Shown here: one piece after another, positions 34,549 through 42,858 of the stretch | Layout: every line of letters begins with the position of its first letter | Numbering within the stretch: position 1 is the first letter of the stretch | NCBI GenBank assembly: GCA_036745415.1 | Contig: DAIOGF010000003.1 | Coordinates: forward strand, 58,968-122,967 | Source of the DNA: CAILQE01 sp036745415 | GTDB taxonomy: Bacteria > Patescibacteriota > Saccharimonadia > Saccharimonadales > UBA4665 | Direction of reading: 5' to 3' | DNA: 64,000 nt | The notes under the pieces: model-generated | What the model was told of the DNA's origin: nothing | What the model saw: the letters and a program-made list of their open reading frames with translations, nothing else | The model's database searches: none | Program-made: the position numbers and the translations under genes

Positions 34549-34576
34549 TTTATATAAATTAGCACTCTTAAGTCAA
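34549..34576 (-). promoter_or_regulatory. clpC promoter, -35 box inside CIRCE
   Basis: TTGACT (34571-34576) is followed after 16 bases by TATAAA (34549-34554). TAAAAT after 18 bases is the alternative -10. The -35 hexamer sits in the CIRCE spacer, exactly as at clpP. Confidence 0.65.
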
Positions 34577-34585
34577 GAGTGCTAA
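34559..34585. promoter_or_regulatory. CIRCE operator (HrcA site) upstream of clpC
   Basis: A perfect TTAGCACTC-N9-GAGTGCTAA. The last seven spacer bases, AAGTCAA, are identical to those of the clpP copy because they carry the shared -35 TTGACT on the other strand. Confidence 0.93.
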
Positions 34586-34608
34586 TTGTACGAATTTTTA
34601 TAGATTAA

Positions 34609-35769
34609 CTATTCGCCGTGTTCTTCGATAGCGTCGAGTAATGAACTTTCTAGTTCACTCTTTCGCTTAAGTTTCTGAGTAGGATTAGTAGTTACTTCAA
34701 CCTTCTCTTCTACTTTAACTTCTGGAGCTACGTTATCTGCAACTATATCTAGTTCATAGCCCGTTAGTTTGCTAGCAAGACGAACATTCTGTCCACCTTT
34801 ACCGATAGCGATACTTAACTGGTCTTCGTTAACGAATGCTTTAGCTTTTCGTTCTGCTTCATCAATTTCTACTTTATTAACATTTGTTGGGCTTAATGCA
34901 TTAACAATATACTGCTTAATATCTTCATCCCATACAACAATGTCGATTCTTTCTTGTTCACCAATTTCGCTGGTTACTGCGTTAACTCTTGTACCGTGAC
35001 CACCAACAAAAGTACCAACTGGGTCGACACCTTTAATATTACTCTTTACTGCAATCTTTGATCGAACACCAGCTTCTCTTGCAACACCTTTAATTTCTAC
35101 AGCGTTGTTTTCCATTTCAGGAACTTCAGCTCTAAATAAACTTTCGATGAATTCATTACATGCTCTTGAAAGAATTAGTTGAGGGCCTTTAAAACCTTTT
35201 TCAATTTCTTTTAGGTAAACTTTAAGTCTCTGTCCTGGGTAGTATCTTTCACCTTGAATTTGCTCACTTCTAGGCATAATACCTTGTGCTTTTCCGATTT
35301 CAATTCTTACGATACTACCTTCAACTCTTGAAACAGTAGCGTTTAGAACAGAACCTACTTTATCTTCATATTCAGAAAGCACTACTTCTCTTTCAGCTTC
35401 TCGTAGTCTTTGTAAAACAACTTGTTTGGCAGTTTGAGCAGCAACACGTCCAAAAGATTCAACCTTCTGATGTACTTCAATTAAATCTCCAAGCTTAGCA
35501 GATTTGTTCATAATACCTGCTTGTGCTAAAGAAATTTCGTATGCAGGATTTTCCACATTTTCTACAACTTCTTTTTCAACGTAGGCATCTACGTCACCGT
35601 TATTAAGATTCATAGAAATTTTAATTTCCTGATCTCTATCACCGTAGTCTCTTCGATAAGCAGCAGCTAATGCCTGTTCAACAACTTCTTTAACAGTTGC
35701 TTCAGGAAGATTTTTTTCTTCTGCGATTGTTCGGATAGCAAGAGCTAATTGCTTCATGTCTAGGTCCAT
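34609..35769 (-). CDS. nusA: Transcription termination/antitermination protein NusA
   Basis: 386 residues: N-terminal polymerase-binding domain (~1-125), S1 domain (~130-200) and two KH domains (~205-345), followed by a short charged tail. This is the short bacterial form without C-terminal acidic repeats. Signatures are AAYRRDYGD, IMPRSEQI, GVDPVGTFVGGHGTRV and IAIGKGGQNVRLA. AAGGAG lies 8 bases before the ATG. The leader begins with a terminator hairpin. The gene is not followed by infB in this window but by clpC. Confidence 0.95.
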   Translation of the reverse strand: MDLDMKQLALAIRTIAEEKNLPEATVKEVVEQALAAAYRRDYGDRDQEIKISMNLNNGDVDAYVEKEVVENVENPAYEISLAQAGIMNKSAKLGDLIEVHQKVESFGRVAAQTAKQVVLQRLREAEREVVLSEYEDKVGSVLNATVSRVEGSIVRIEIGKAQGIMPRSEQIQGERYYPGQRLKVYLKEIEKGFKGPQLILSRACNEFIESLFRAEVPEMENNAVEIKGVAREAGVRSKIAVKSNIKGVDPVGTFVGGHGTRVNAVTSEIGEQERIDIVVWDEDIKQYIVNALSPTNVNKVEIDEAERKAKAFVNEDQLSIAIGKGGQNVRLASKLTGYELDIVADNVAPEVKVEEKVEVTTNPTQKLKRKSELESSLLDAIEEHGE

Positions 35770-35799
35770 AATTATTTCTCCTTATTGTTATTTTGGCTT

Positions 35800-35824
35800 A
35801 AAAAAACCGACCTGATTTGGTCGG
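35800..35824 (-). terminator. Terminator/attenuator at the 5' end of the nusA transcript
   Basis: On the minus strand CCGACC (35819-35824) pairs with GGTCGG (35807-35812) around a 6-base loop, followed by seven U (35800-35806). It lies between the nusA promoter (start near 35829) and the nusA Shine-Dalgarno site, so it can stop transcription about 30 bases into the message. Confidence 0.85.
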
Positions 35825-35835
35825 AAACTATACTC

Positions 35836-35864
35836 ATTATATATCTAAATTTCTTATATGTAAA
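35836..35864 (-). promoter_or_regulatory. Candidate nusA promoter
   Basis: TTTACA (35859-35864) and TATAAT (35836-35841) are 17 bases apart. The predicted start is near 35829, about 5 bases before the terminator hairpin. Confidence 0.65.
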
Positions 35865-35921
35865 GATTAGTAAACTTTGTGAATGCATATTAAACAATAA
35901 TTAATTCTCTTAGCAAGATTA

Positions 35922-35930
35922 TGTTAATAT
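35922..35930 (+). promoter_or_regulatory. Candidate extended -10 of pepN
   Basis: TGTTAATAT (TG-N-TAATAT) ends 11 bases before the ATG at 35942. No Shine-Dalgarno site is present, so the mRNA would have at most a few leader bases. Confidence 0.45.
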
Positions 35931-35941
35931 ATTTTTAATAA

Positions 35942-38458
35942 ATGAAGAGTGTAAAAAGACTATACAAAGATTTCCAACCGAAAAACTACACCCTGGAGAT
36001 TGATTTAGATAAAGAAACAATGTCGTTTAAAGGACATGTTGTTATTACTGGAATCAAGACCTCAAGACCATCTAAACGAATAACCTTCCACCAAAAAGAC
36101 CTAAAAGTAACAGAAGCTAAAATTCATAAATTAGGTAAAGACACTAAAGAGATTAATGTAGATAGAATTAATCATCATAATAAATATGATGAAGTGAGAC
36201 TTCATAGTGATGAAATAATCTATCCTGGAGAATATAAGATTGAAATTAGCTATAAAGGTAAAATTACCAATAAATTAAATGGGATCTATCCTTCTAGGTT
36301 TAATAACGATGGCAAGGAAGACATGATCTTCGCTACTCAATTTGAATCACACCATGCACGTGAAGCATTTGTAGGAATTGATGAACCTGAAGCTAAAGCT
36401 ACTTTTGATCTTACATTAGTAACAGACGATTATCCCGCAATTGTTTCGAATACTCCTATTAAATCTAAAGAAGCTCACGATAATAAAATACGTACTACAT
36501 TTGAGACTAGTCCACTGATGAGCACTTATCTACTAGCCTTTGTAGTGGGAAATATGGCGTTCCTTGAAACTAAAACTAAAAAAGGAATTATAGTAAGAAC
36601 TTATGCAACAGAAAAACTAATTAAGAATACAGAATTCGCTTTAGAGGTTTCCGCAAAAATATTAGATTACTATGAAGATTATTTCGATATTGCATACCCG
36701 CTAACTAAATGTGATTTCATTGCTCTTCCAGATTTTAGTTCAGGAGCCATGGAAAACTGGGGCTGTATTACATTCAGAGATCAAGCCTTACTTGTAGACG
36801 AACATGCTTCTTTATCTACAAAGCAATACGTAGCAAGTGTTATAGCGCACGAATTAGTGCACCAATGGTTTGGAAATTTAGTCACCATGAAATGGTGGAC
36901 TGATCTTTGGCTAAATGAAAGTTTTGCTTCATGGATGAGTTACTTAGGTGTCGATCATCTATATCCAGAGTGGCAAGTCTGGACTCAATTTATTAATGAC
37001 GAGCAAACACCAGCAATGCGCCTAGATGGACTTGAGAACACTCACGCAATTGAAGTACCTATTCATCATCCAGATGAGATTAGAACTATATTTGATGCTA
37101 TTTCTTACGAAAAGGGTGCTTCTGTTATTTTGATGTTAGAGAACTATCTTGGACATAAACAATTTCAAGAAGGAATAAGAAAATACCTAAAAGATCATAA
37201 ATATAAAAACACTGAAACTAAAGATCTGTGGCACTCTATTTCTCAAGCTACTGGTGTAAATGTGAGTGAGATTATGGATAAATGGATAAAACAACCAGGT
37301 TATCCGTTAGTTAGTGCATCTTTAGAAAAAGATAAAGTTAAACTGCACCAGAACAGATTCAAATTCTTAAAAGATGATAAAGAACATGAACTGTGGCCAA
37401 TACCCCTAAATAGAAATGATTCTGATCTAGAAATATTTAATAACAGGGAAACATTGATTGAATATAAAGAAAATATGTTAATAAATAAATCCCTATCCGG
37501 ATTCTATAGAACTGTATATGATCAGAAATATCTTTCAAAAATTCTAGAAAATATCGAAAACACTGAGGAACTTAACAGATTAGGCATATTAAGAGATGCG
37601 TTTGCGGCAGCTTGTGCTGGATTTTATCCTACAGTAGATGTACTTAAGATGCTCAAATCTTACGAGAACGAGCACTCATTAGTTGTATGGGAAATAATTA
37701 GCGGAGTAATATCTAGCACTCGACATATCTTAGGCGATGATCAACTTAAAGAAGATATTAAACCGTACCTTATTGAAATAACATCAAAGCAATATGCAAG
37801 ACTAGGTTGGGATGAGAAAGATTCTGACACATATTTTGATAAATTACTTAGACCATTAATCCTGTCCCTTGGAGCAGTTGGAGAACATAAAGAAATAATA
37901 GATATGATTAATAAAACATTTAGTAATAGAGACAAAAATCCTATTAAGGGTGATTATCGAGGCTTTATATATTCTACAATTGCTAGACTTGGAGATATGA
38001 AAGAATTTAAAGAATTAATAAAAATATACGAAACTACAGATTCTCCAGAAGAAAAATTGCAAATAGCAGGTGCCGTCTCAGTATTCAAACAACCCGAAAT
38101 TCATAAATTAATATTCGAATATATTAAATCTGACAAAGTAAGGGTACAAGATAACGTTTATTGGATTAGTGGTATGTTCCAGAATAAGAAATCTTTTGAT
38201 CTAGCTTGGAAATGGCTTAAAGAAAACTGGACTTGGCTACTTGAAACTCAAGGAAAAGATCTTAGTTTTTCAAGAATGCCAAACATTGTAGCTAGCTCAG
38301 TATCGGATAAAAGCTTCCTAAAAGAATTTGAAGAATTCTTCACTCATAGAGGCGGAGTAGCGCTACATAGACCAATACGACAAGCCATCGAAACTATTTC
38401 GTGGCAGTCTAATTGGAAAGAACGTGACGCTAAAGAAGTAAAAAAATACTTCAAATAA
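35942..38458 (+). CDS. pepN: M1 family aminopeptidase (PepN-like)
   Basis: 838-residue zinc metallopeptidase that removes N-terminal residues from peptides. The substrate-recognition SGAMENWG, then HELVHQWFGNLVTMKWW with the HEXXH zinc site, and the third ligand in LNESFASW 18 residues later are all intact. The C-terminal ~400 residues form the helical ERAP-like domain. There is no signal peptide, so it is probably cytoplasmic and useful for an organism relying on host peptides. It is convergent with rnhB, 7 bases apart, with a weak AATAAAG/CTTTATT hairpin across the junction. Confidence 0.95.
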   Translation: MKSVKRLYKDFQPKNYTLEIDLDKETMSFKGHVVITGIKTSRPSKRITFHQKDLKVTEAKIHKLGKDTKEINVDRINHHNKYDEVRLHSDEIIYPGEYKIEISYKGKITNKLNGIYPSRFNNDGKEDMIFATQFESHHAREAFVGIDEPEAKATFDLTLVTDDYPAIVSNTPIKSKEAHDNKIRTTFETSPLMSTYLLAFVVGNMAFLETKTKKGIIVRTYATEKLIKNTEFALEVSAKILDYYEDYFDIAYPLTKCDFIALPDFSSGAMENWGCITFRDQALLVDEHASLSTKQYVASVIAHELVHQWFGNLVTMKWWTDLWLNESFASWMSYLGVDHLYPEWQVWTQFINDEQTPAMRLDGLENTHAIEVPIHHPDEIRTIFDAISYEKGASVILMLENYLGHKQFQEGIRKYLKDHKYKNTETKDLWHSISQATGVNVSEIMDKWIKQPGYPLVSASLEKDKVKLHQNRFKFLKDDKEHELWPIPLNRNDSDLEIFNNRETLIEYKENMLINKSLSGFYRTVYDQKYLSKILENIENTEELNRLGILRDAFAAACAGFYPTVDVLKMLKSYENEHSLVVWEIISGVISSTRHILGDDQLKEDIKPYLIEITSKQYARLGWDEKDSDTYFDKLLRPLILSLGAVGEHKEIIDMINKTFSNRDKNPIKGDYRGFIYSTIARLGDMKEFKELIKIYETTDSPEEKLQIAGAVSVFKQPEIHKLIFEYIKSDKVRVQDNVYWISGMFQNKKSFDLAWKWLKENWTWLLETQGKDLSFSRMPNIVASSVSDKSFLKEFEEFFTHRGGVALHRPIRQAIETISWQSNWKERDAKEVKKYFK

Positions 38459-38465
38459 AGTAAAA

Positions 38466-39026
38466 CTAAACCTGCTTTATTATTTCTGATACAGGCTTAA
38501 AGGATCTTCGATGTATTTCTGTTACTCCAAGATTATTTAATGCATCTAGATGTTCCTTGGTGCCATATCCTTTATTGGTCTTGAAATTATATCCCGGATA
38601 TTTTACATCTAGTTCATCCATAATCTTATCTCTATGCACTTTAGCGACTATTGAAGCCGCGGATACTTCCGGATAAAGATTATCTGCTTTAATAATAGCT
38701 TTAGAATTAGATTTGTGGTCTTTTAAATAATTAATATTGCCATCAAGAATAAATTCAGCATCATTACTAGCTTCTTTAGATGATAAATTGAATGCTTTTT
38801 CCAAAGCTTTAGATAACCCTATTTGATCTAATTCGTTATTGTCTATAAGAGCAATTTTAAGGTATGTAGCTTTCTCTCGAATCAACTTATCGAAATACTC
38901 TCGCTTACTAGCGGATAAGAGCTTTGAATCTTTAAGCCCTTCAATAGGATCGATAAGAGCGACAGCAGCAACACATAAAGGACCTGCTAGGCAACCTCTA
39001 CCAACTTCATCAATACCTATAAGCAT
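38466..39026 (-). CDS. rnhB: Ribonuclease HII
   Basis: 186-residue enzyme that cuts RNA in RNA/DNA hybrids, including single ribonucleotides. GIDEVGRGCLAGPL holds the first catalytic Asp-Glu pair. LKDSKLLSASKRE, the ASIVAKVHRD segment with another acidic residue, and NKGYGTKEHLDAL at the end complete the family pattern. It lacks the N-terminal extension of some homologues. It follows rplS on the minus strand, a common bacterial order. Confidence 0.95.
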   Translation of the reverse strand: MLIGIDEVGRGCLAGPLCVAAVALIDPIEGLKDSKLLSASKREYFDKLIREKATYLKIALIDNNELDQIGLSKALEKAFNLSSKEASNDAEFILDGNINYLKDHKSNSKAIIKADNLYPEVSAASIVAKVHRDKIMDELDVKYPGYNFKTNKGYGTKEHLDALNNLGVTEIHRRSFKPVSEIIKQV

Positions 39027-39069
39027 CTTATATAGTATTGTGTTTAATTAATAAAAAGACAAATAGATT

Positions 39070-39089
39070 TTATTAGCTTTCGCTAATAA
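39070..39089 (-). other. Hairpin with GAAA tetraloop after rplS
   Basis: On the minus strand TTATTAGC pairs with GCTAATAA around a GAAA loop, just after the rplS stop and before rnhB. A U-rich stretch follows only after about 9 bases, so it may be an mRNA 3'-end stabiliser or weak terminator. Confidence 0.6.
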
Positions 39090-39099
39090 CGCTTTCAAC

Positions 39100-39504
39100 T
39101 TATTCTTTTGGAGTTTCTTTAACTTCTTCAGGAAGATCGTTTACTTCACTTCTATTGAAATCTTTAGAAGATAGTCTTGCGCTCTTACCAGTAAGATTAC
39201 GCATGTAAGAAAGATAGTTTCTTCGAACTTTGCTTCTCTTAGTAACTTCAACTTTAGTTACAAGTGGTGAGTGTAGTAAGAAACTTTTTTCTACTCCAAT
39301 ACCGCTAGCAATTCTTCGAACAGTAATTCTTGATAGGTGCCCACCAGTTCTAGAAGTTTTAACAACTAGACCTTGGAAAACCTGAACTCTTTCCTTGTTA
39401 CCTTCTTTAATTTTCTGAGAAACCTTAACAGTGTCACCGCTTCTTACGTCAACAACAGCGTGCTTAAGGTGTTTTTTATTGATTTGATTTATTACACTAT
39501 CCAT
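39100..39504 (-). CDS. rplS: 50S ribosomal protein L19
   Basis: bL19, 134 residues, at the 30S-50S interface. VRSGDTVKVSQKIKEG, VQVFQGLVV and the TVRRIASGIGVEKSFLLHSP segment are diagnostic. A longer reading from 39576 adds 24 unrelated residues, so I chose the ATG at 39502-39504. It has no Shine-Dalgarno site. TATAAT (39515-39520) ends 10 bases before it, so the leader is at most 3-4 bases. It is divergent from the malic enzyme gene. rimM and trmD, frequent neighbours, are absent. Confidence 0.95.
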   Translation of the reverse strand: MDSVINQINKKHLKHAVVDVRSGDTVKVSQKIKEGNKERVQVFQGLVVKTSRTGGHLSRITVRRIASGIGVEKSFLLHSPLVTKVEVTKRSKVRRNYLSYMRNLTGKSARLSSKDFNRSEVNDLPEEVKETPKE

Positions 39505-39514
39505 TAGATATAAA

Positions 39515-39520
39515 ATTATA
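39515..39520 (-). promoter_or_regulatory. rplS -10 box, near-leaderless
   Basis: TATAAT, 10 bases before the rplS ATG. No clear -35 and no Shine-Dalgarno site. Confidence 0.5.
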
Positions 39521-39545
39521 CCTTTATTTGTTCTAAATTTCAAGA

Positions 39546-39551
39546 TATAAT
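39546..39551 (+). promoter_or_regulatory. Malic enzyme -10 box giving a leaderless mRNA
   Basis: TATAAT is separated by exactly 7 bases from the ATG at 39559, which places the start of transcription on or beside the A of the start codon. Confidence 0.6.
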
Positions 39552-39558
39552 TTATTAA

Positions 39559-40695
39559 ATGACAGATTACAATCAAGAAGCACTTTTAAAGCACGAATTA
39601 CATAGAGGAAAGATAGAAATAAAAGTTAAAGATAAAGTAGATTCTAAAGAAGCATTATCTACTTATTACACTCCAGGCGTAGCAGCAGTATCCAAAGCAA
39701 TTGCAGATGATCCAGCAAACTTTAAGAAATATACTTGGGGCGCAAATAACCTAGCAGTTATTTCAAATGGTACTTCAGTCCTAGGTCTTGGAGACATAGG
39801 ACCAAAAGCTTCTATGCCAGTTATGGAAGGAAAAGCTATGCTATTTAAGCAATTCGCTGGAATAGACGCAGTTCCAATTACTATAAATTCTAAGAATCCA
39901 GAAGACTTTATTAAAACAGTTATAGATATAGCGCCTAGTTTTTCAGCTATAAATCTTGAAGACATTGCTGCTCCAGAATGTTTCGAAATTGAAGAGAAAC
40001 TAATAGAGGCCCTAAATATTCCTGTCATGCACGATGATCAGCACGGCACAGCAATAGTTGTATTGGCTGGACTAATTAATTCCTTTAAAGTTGTTGGCAA
40101 GGATCTAAACTCATCAAGAATAGTATTAGTTGGAAGCGGTGCAGCAGGAACAGCAATATCTAAATTAGTACATGAATATGCTAAAAATGCTGAACTTATA
40201 TTAGTGGATTCTAAAGGTATATTATCTTCCGATAGAAATGATCTTAATGAATCTAAGAAAGAACTACTAGAAATATCTAATCCTAATAATGTCTCAGGAG
40301 ATTTAAATATTGCTATAAAAAACGCAGATGTATTCATTGGTGTATCTAGAGGAAATCTTCTCAACGCTGAGCAAGTTAAAACCATGAATAAAGACGCAAT
40401 CATTTTCGCAATGGCAAATCCTACGCCAGAAATTACTCCAGATGAAGCTAAAAAAGGTGGTGCCACGGTTATTGCTACTGGTAGAAGCGACTTCCCTAAT
40501 CAAATAAACAATGCCCTAGTATTCCCAGGCCTTTTCAAGGGAGCGCTAGATAGTAATACGACTAAAATTACGCTTGAACACAAACTTAAAGCCGCTGAAG
40601 CTATAGCTAATATAGTTGAAAACCCAAGTCCTGAAAATATAGTACCAAGTATATTCGATGAGAAATTAGTTCCAGCTCTAGTTTCAGTCTTCTAA
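39559..40695 (+). CDS. Malic enzyme (malate dehydrogenase, oxaloacetate-decarboxylating)
   Basis: 378-residue NAD(P)-dependent enzyme converting malate to pyruvate and CO2, of the short bacterial type. TYYTPGVAAVSKAI holds the catalytic Tyr region. The metal-binding NLEDIAAPECFEIE and HDDQHGTAIV follow, and then the Rossmann GSGAAGTAISKL. NAD versus NADP preference cannot be read with confidence. The stop overlaps that of the convergent PilB-type ATPase gene by 4 bases. In a reduced genome this may be a main source of pyruvate or NAD(P)H. Confidence 0.93.
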   Translation: MTDYNQEALLKHELHRGKIEIKVKDKVDSKEALSTYYTPGVAAVSKAIADDPANFKKYTWGANNLAVISNGTSVLGLGDIGPKASMPVMEGKAMLFKQFAGIDAVPITINSKNPEDFIKTVIDIAPSFSAINLEDIAAPECFEIEEKLIEALNIPVMHDDQHGTAIVVLAGLINSFKVVGKDLNSSRIVLVGSGAAGTAISKLVHEYAKNAELILVDSKGILSSDRNDLNESKKELLEISNPNNVSGDLNIAIKNADVFIGVSRGNLLNAEQVKTMNKDAIIFAMANPTPEITPDEAKKGGATVIATGRSDFPNQINNALVFPGLFKGALDSNTTKITLEHKLKAAEAIANIVENPSPENIVPSIFDEKLVPALVSVF

Positions 40696-42296
40696 TCTAG
40701 AGTTCTGTAGAGCTCTTCCATTGTGGTTTCGCCCTTAATTAGTCTCATAACAGCGTCCTGAGCCATTGTTACCATTCCGGACTGCATAGCGGCTTTTTGT
40801 AGGGCTTCCGTAGAAACAACTGTGTTCTGATCTTCTAGTAAGCTTCTGATCTTATCTGACATAGTTAGCTGCTCCCGGACTGCTATCTGACCTTTGTATC
40901 CAAAAGGATTATCCTTGGAACTTCCAGGTTTATACAATTTAAGATTTTCTAAACTTGGTTTCTCAAGTCCTTCTGGGAATGTTTCAACTATTTTTCTAAT
41001 ATATTCAATTTCAGCTTCTGAAGGTTGGTATTCAATTTTAATAGGATCATCCAGTTTACGAATAAGTCTCTGAGCCATAATTAGCCTAATTGCAGATATA
41101 AATAAAGGGTTCTTACCAATTACATCAGCAAGCCGTGTGAGCGCCGCTGAAGCAGATCCTGCGTGGAATGTAGTAAGAACTAGATGACCAGTAAGTGAAG
41201 CTTGAAGAGCGGTTTTAGCGGTATCTAAATCACGAATCTCTCCAACCATAACAACATCAGGGTCCAACCTTAGAATAGCTTTTAGTTTATCGTTAAAGCT
41301 AATATCCTCAACACCTTCTGAAGTTCGAACTGGAATTTGAGTTATTCCTGGGAACTGATATTCAACCGGGTCTTCAACTGTAATTAATTTTCTCTCATTA
41401 GTTTTAAGGGTATTTAACATTGAATAAAGAGTAGTTGTCTTACCGCTACCAGTCGGACCTACCACCATAACAAGACCTGATGGCTTTGAGATAATCTGAT
41501 CTACCACTTTTCGCTGATCTGGACTAAGACCTAACTTATCTAGTGTATACATACCAAGATCCATGTGGAAAATACGCATAACAACATCCATAGAATTAAT
41601 TGTCTGAACAGTCTCTACACGAACGTTGACATCAACGGGAGTACCATCAGCCATAGTAACTTTTTCAGAAATATGACCTTGTTGTGGCTCAAGTGAAGAT
41701 GTTGAGACGTTAGCTCCTGAAGCTATGGCGCCAATTAGAATTCTATATTTATCCATTGTAAGAGTAGCAACTGGGTGAAGTACTCCATCAATTCTGAATC
41801 TTATATTGCATTTATCTGTAGCAGATTCTATGTGAATGTCTGAAGCGTTTAATTTATATGCCTGCTGAACCAAATAGGCCAACATATCCGAAGCTCGAAC
41901 TTCTTCTAATATTCTTGATACGTCAGATATTTGTTTTTCTGCATCTGGAGTATTTATATTGATCTCTTGGTAAATAATCTTCTTAGGAGGATCATAAGTT
42001 TCTAAATATTCTTTAAACGAAGTATCGGAAATGATATAGAACTTAACTACATGGTCATTAAATCTTTGAGATAAATAATCTATTGTGGTCTTAGATGTAA
42101 CGGTAGTAATACCAAAATCTAAACTATTCTTATCTAGATTTATAGGAACGGCGCGAAGTTTTTTAATCTCATCATTTGTAAGCACATCTTTAAATAGGGG
42201 TTTATCTTTATCGGATAAATCCATATAATCAAAACCTAAGATTGAAGCTCTACGGGAAGTTGTTTCTTCCTCGGCCTTTCTCGCTTGATCTACCAT
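40692..42296 (-). CDS. pilB: Type IV pilus assembly/type II secretion ATPase (PilB/GspE family)
   Basis: 534-residue hexameric ATPase that powers pilus extension. An N-terminal MshEN-like region (~1-110) is followed by Walker A GPTGSGKTTT, the Asp box MDVVMRIFH and Walker B DPDVVMVGEIRD, with a TGHLVLTTFHAGSA His box. The zinc tetracysteine usual after QRLIRK is missing: RKLDDPIK and GSSKDNPFGYKG carry no Cys. No other pilus gene lies in the window. The ATG (42294-42296) has a TATAAT box 7 bases upstream and no Shine-Dalgarno site. Confidence 0.92.
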   Translation of the reverse strand: MVDQARKAEEETTSRRASILGFDYMDLSDKDKPLFKDVLTNDEIKKLRAVPINLDKNSLDFGITTVTSKTTIDYLSQRFNDHVVKFYIISDTSFKEYLETYDPPKKIIYQEININTPDAEKQISDVSRILEEVRASDMLAYLVQQAYKLNASDIHIESATDKCNIRFRIDGVLHPVATLTMDKYRILIGAIASGANVSTSSLEPQQGHISEKVTMADGTPVDVNVRVETVQTINSMDVVMRIFHMDLGMYTLDKLGLSPDQRKVVDQIISKPSGLVMVVGPTGSGKTTTLYSMLNTLKTNERKLITVEDPVEYQFPGITQIPVRTSEGVEDISFNDKLKAILRLDPDVVMVGEIRDLDTAKTALQASLTGHLVLTTFHAGSASAALTRLADVIGKNPLFISAIRLIMAQRLIRKLDDPIKIEYQPSEAEIEYIRKIVETFPEGLEKPSLENLKLYKPGSSKDNPFGYKGQIAVREQLTMSDKIRSLLEDQNTVVSTEALQKAAMQSGMVTMAQDAVMRLIKGETTMEELYRTLD

Positions 42297-42302
42297 CCTT
42301 AA

Positions 42303-42309
42303 TATTATA
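42303..42309. promoter_or_regulatory. Shared -10 region of divergent pilB and SpoU methyltransferase genes
   Basis: On the minus strand TATAAT (42304-42309) ends 7 bases before the pilB ATG. On the plus strand TATTAT (42303-42308) ends 8 bases before the ATG at 42317. The same bases would serve both promoters. Confidence 0.5.
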
Positions 42310-42316
42310 AATGTTT

Positions 42317-42817
42317 ATGCTTAAAACCAGAAGAATAATTCCAGTCCTAAACGATATCCGAAGCATCCATAACGTCGGATCTATTCTTCGTAGTGCTGAA
42401 GCCTTGGGCATTAGTGAAGTAGCCTACGCTGGGTACACTCCCTACCCCACTCTTAAAAACGACACTAGGTTATTTCATATCAGAGATAAATTAAATAAGC
42501 AAATACATAAGACATCTCTTGGAGCAGAAGATAAATTAAATCACATACTAATAGAAAATCTTGATAATTTTATAAGTAAAATGCACGAAGAAGGATATTT
42601 TATAGCGGCACTAGAATTAGACAAGAATTCAGTAGATATAAAGGAATTTCAAACAGACAAAGATATAGTTCTAATCTTAGGAAATGAAGTAGATGGTGTA
42701 TGTAAGGAAGTCTTAGATAAATGCGATGTAATTCTAGAAATTCCACTCAAAGGAACTAAAGAATCATTAAATGTAGCACAAGCTACGGCTATTGCTCTGT
42801 ATCAGTTAAACTACTAA
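42317..42817 (+). CDS. SpoU/TrmH family RNA 2'-O-methyltransferase
   Basis: 166-residue SPOUT-fold methyltransferase using S-adenosylmethionine on tRNA or rRNA ribose. Motif 1 reads NDIRSIHNVGSILRSAEALG, motif 2 LILGNEVDGV and motif 3 IPLKGTKESLNVAQATAIALY. The catalytic Arg and the SAM-binding knot are intact. The substrate base cannot be told. An ATG two codons upstream (42311) is possible. I prefer 42317 because TATTAT lies 8 bases before it. It is divergent from pilB with about 20 bases between start codons. Confidence 0.9.
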   Translation: MLKTRRIIPVLNDIRSIHNVGSILRSAEALGISEVAYAGYTPYPTLKNDTRLFHIRDKLNKQIHKTSLGAEDKLNHILIENLDNFISKMHEEGYFIAALELDKNSVDIKEFQTDKDIVLILGNEVDGVCKEVLDKCDVILEIPLKGTKESLNVAQATAIALYQLNY

Positions 42818-42824
42818 ATGATTA

Positions 42825-42833
42825 TGCTATAAT
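42825..42833 (+). promoter_or_regulatory. Extended -10 promoter of small membrane protein gene
   Basis: TGCTATAAT is a perfect extended -10 (TG-N-TATAAT). The predicted start is about 19 bases before the ATG at 42859. Confidence 0.6.
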
Positions 42834-42858
42834 TAATCTAGTAAATTAATAAATAAAT

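Noticed and set aside
38454..38488. AATAAAG/CTTTATT inverted repeat at the pepN-rnhB junction as a terminator
   Set aside because: The stem is only A/T with one G/C pair and a 15-base loop without a U-run. Mentioned only with pepN.
39505..39576. Longer rplS start at 39576
   Set aside because: The extra 24 residues do not resemble L19, and the TATAAT at 39515-39520 lies within them.
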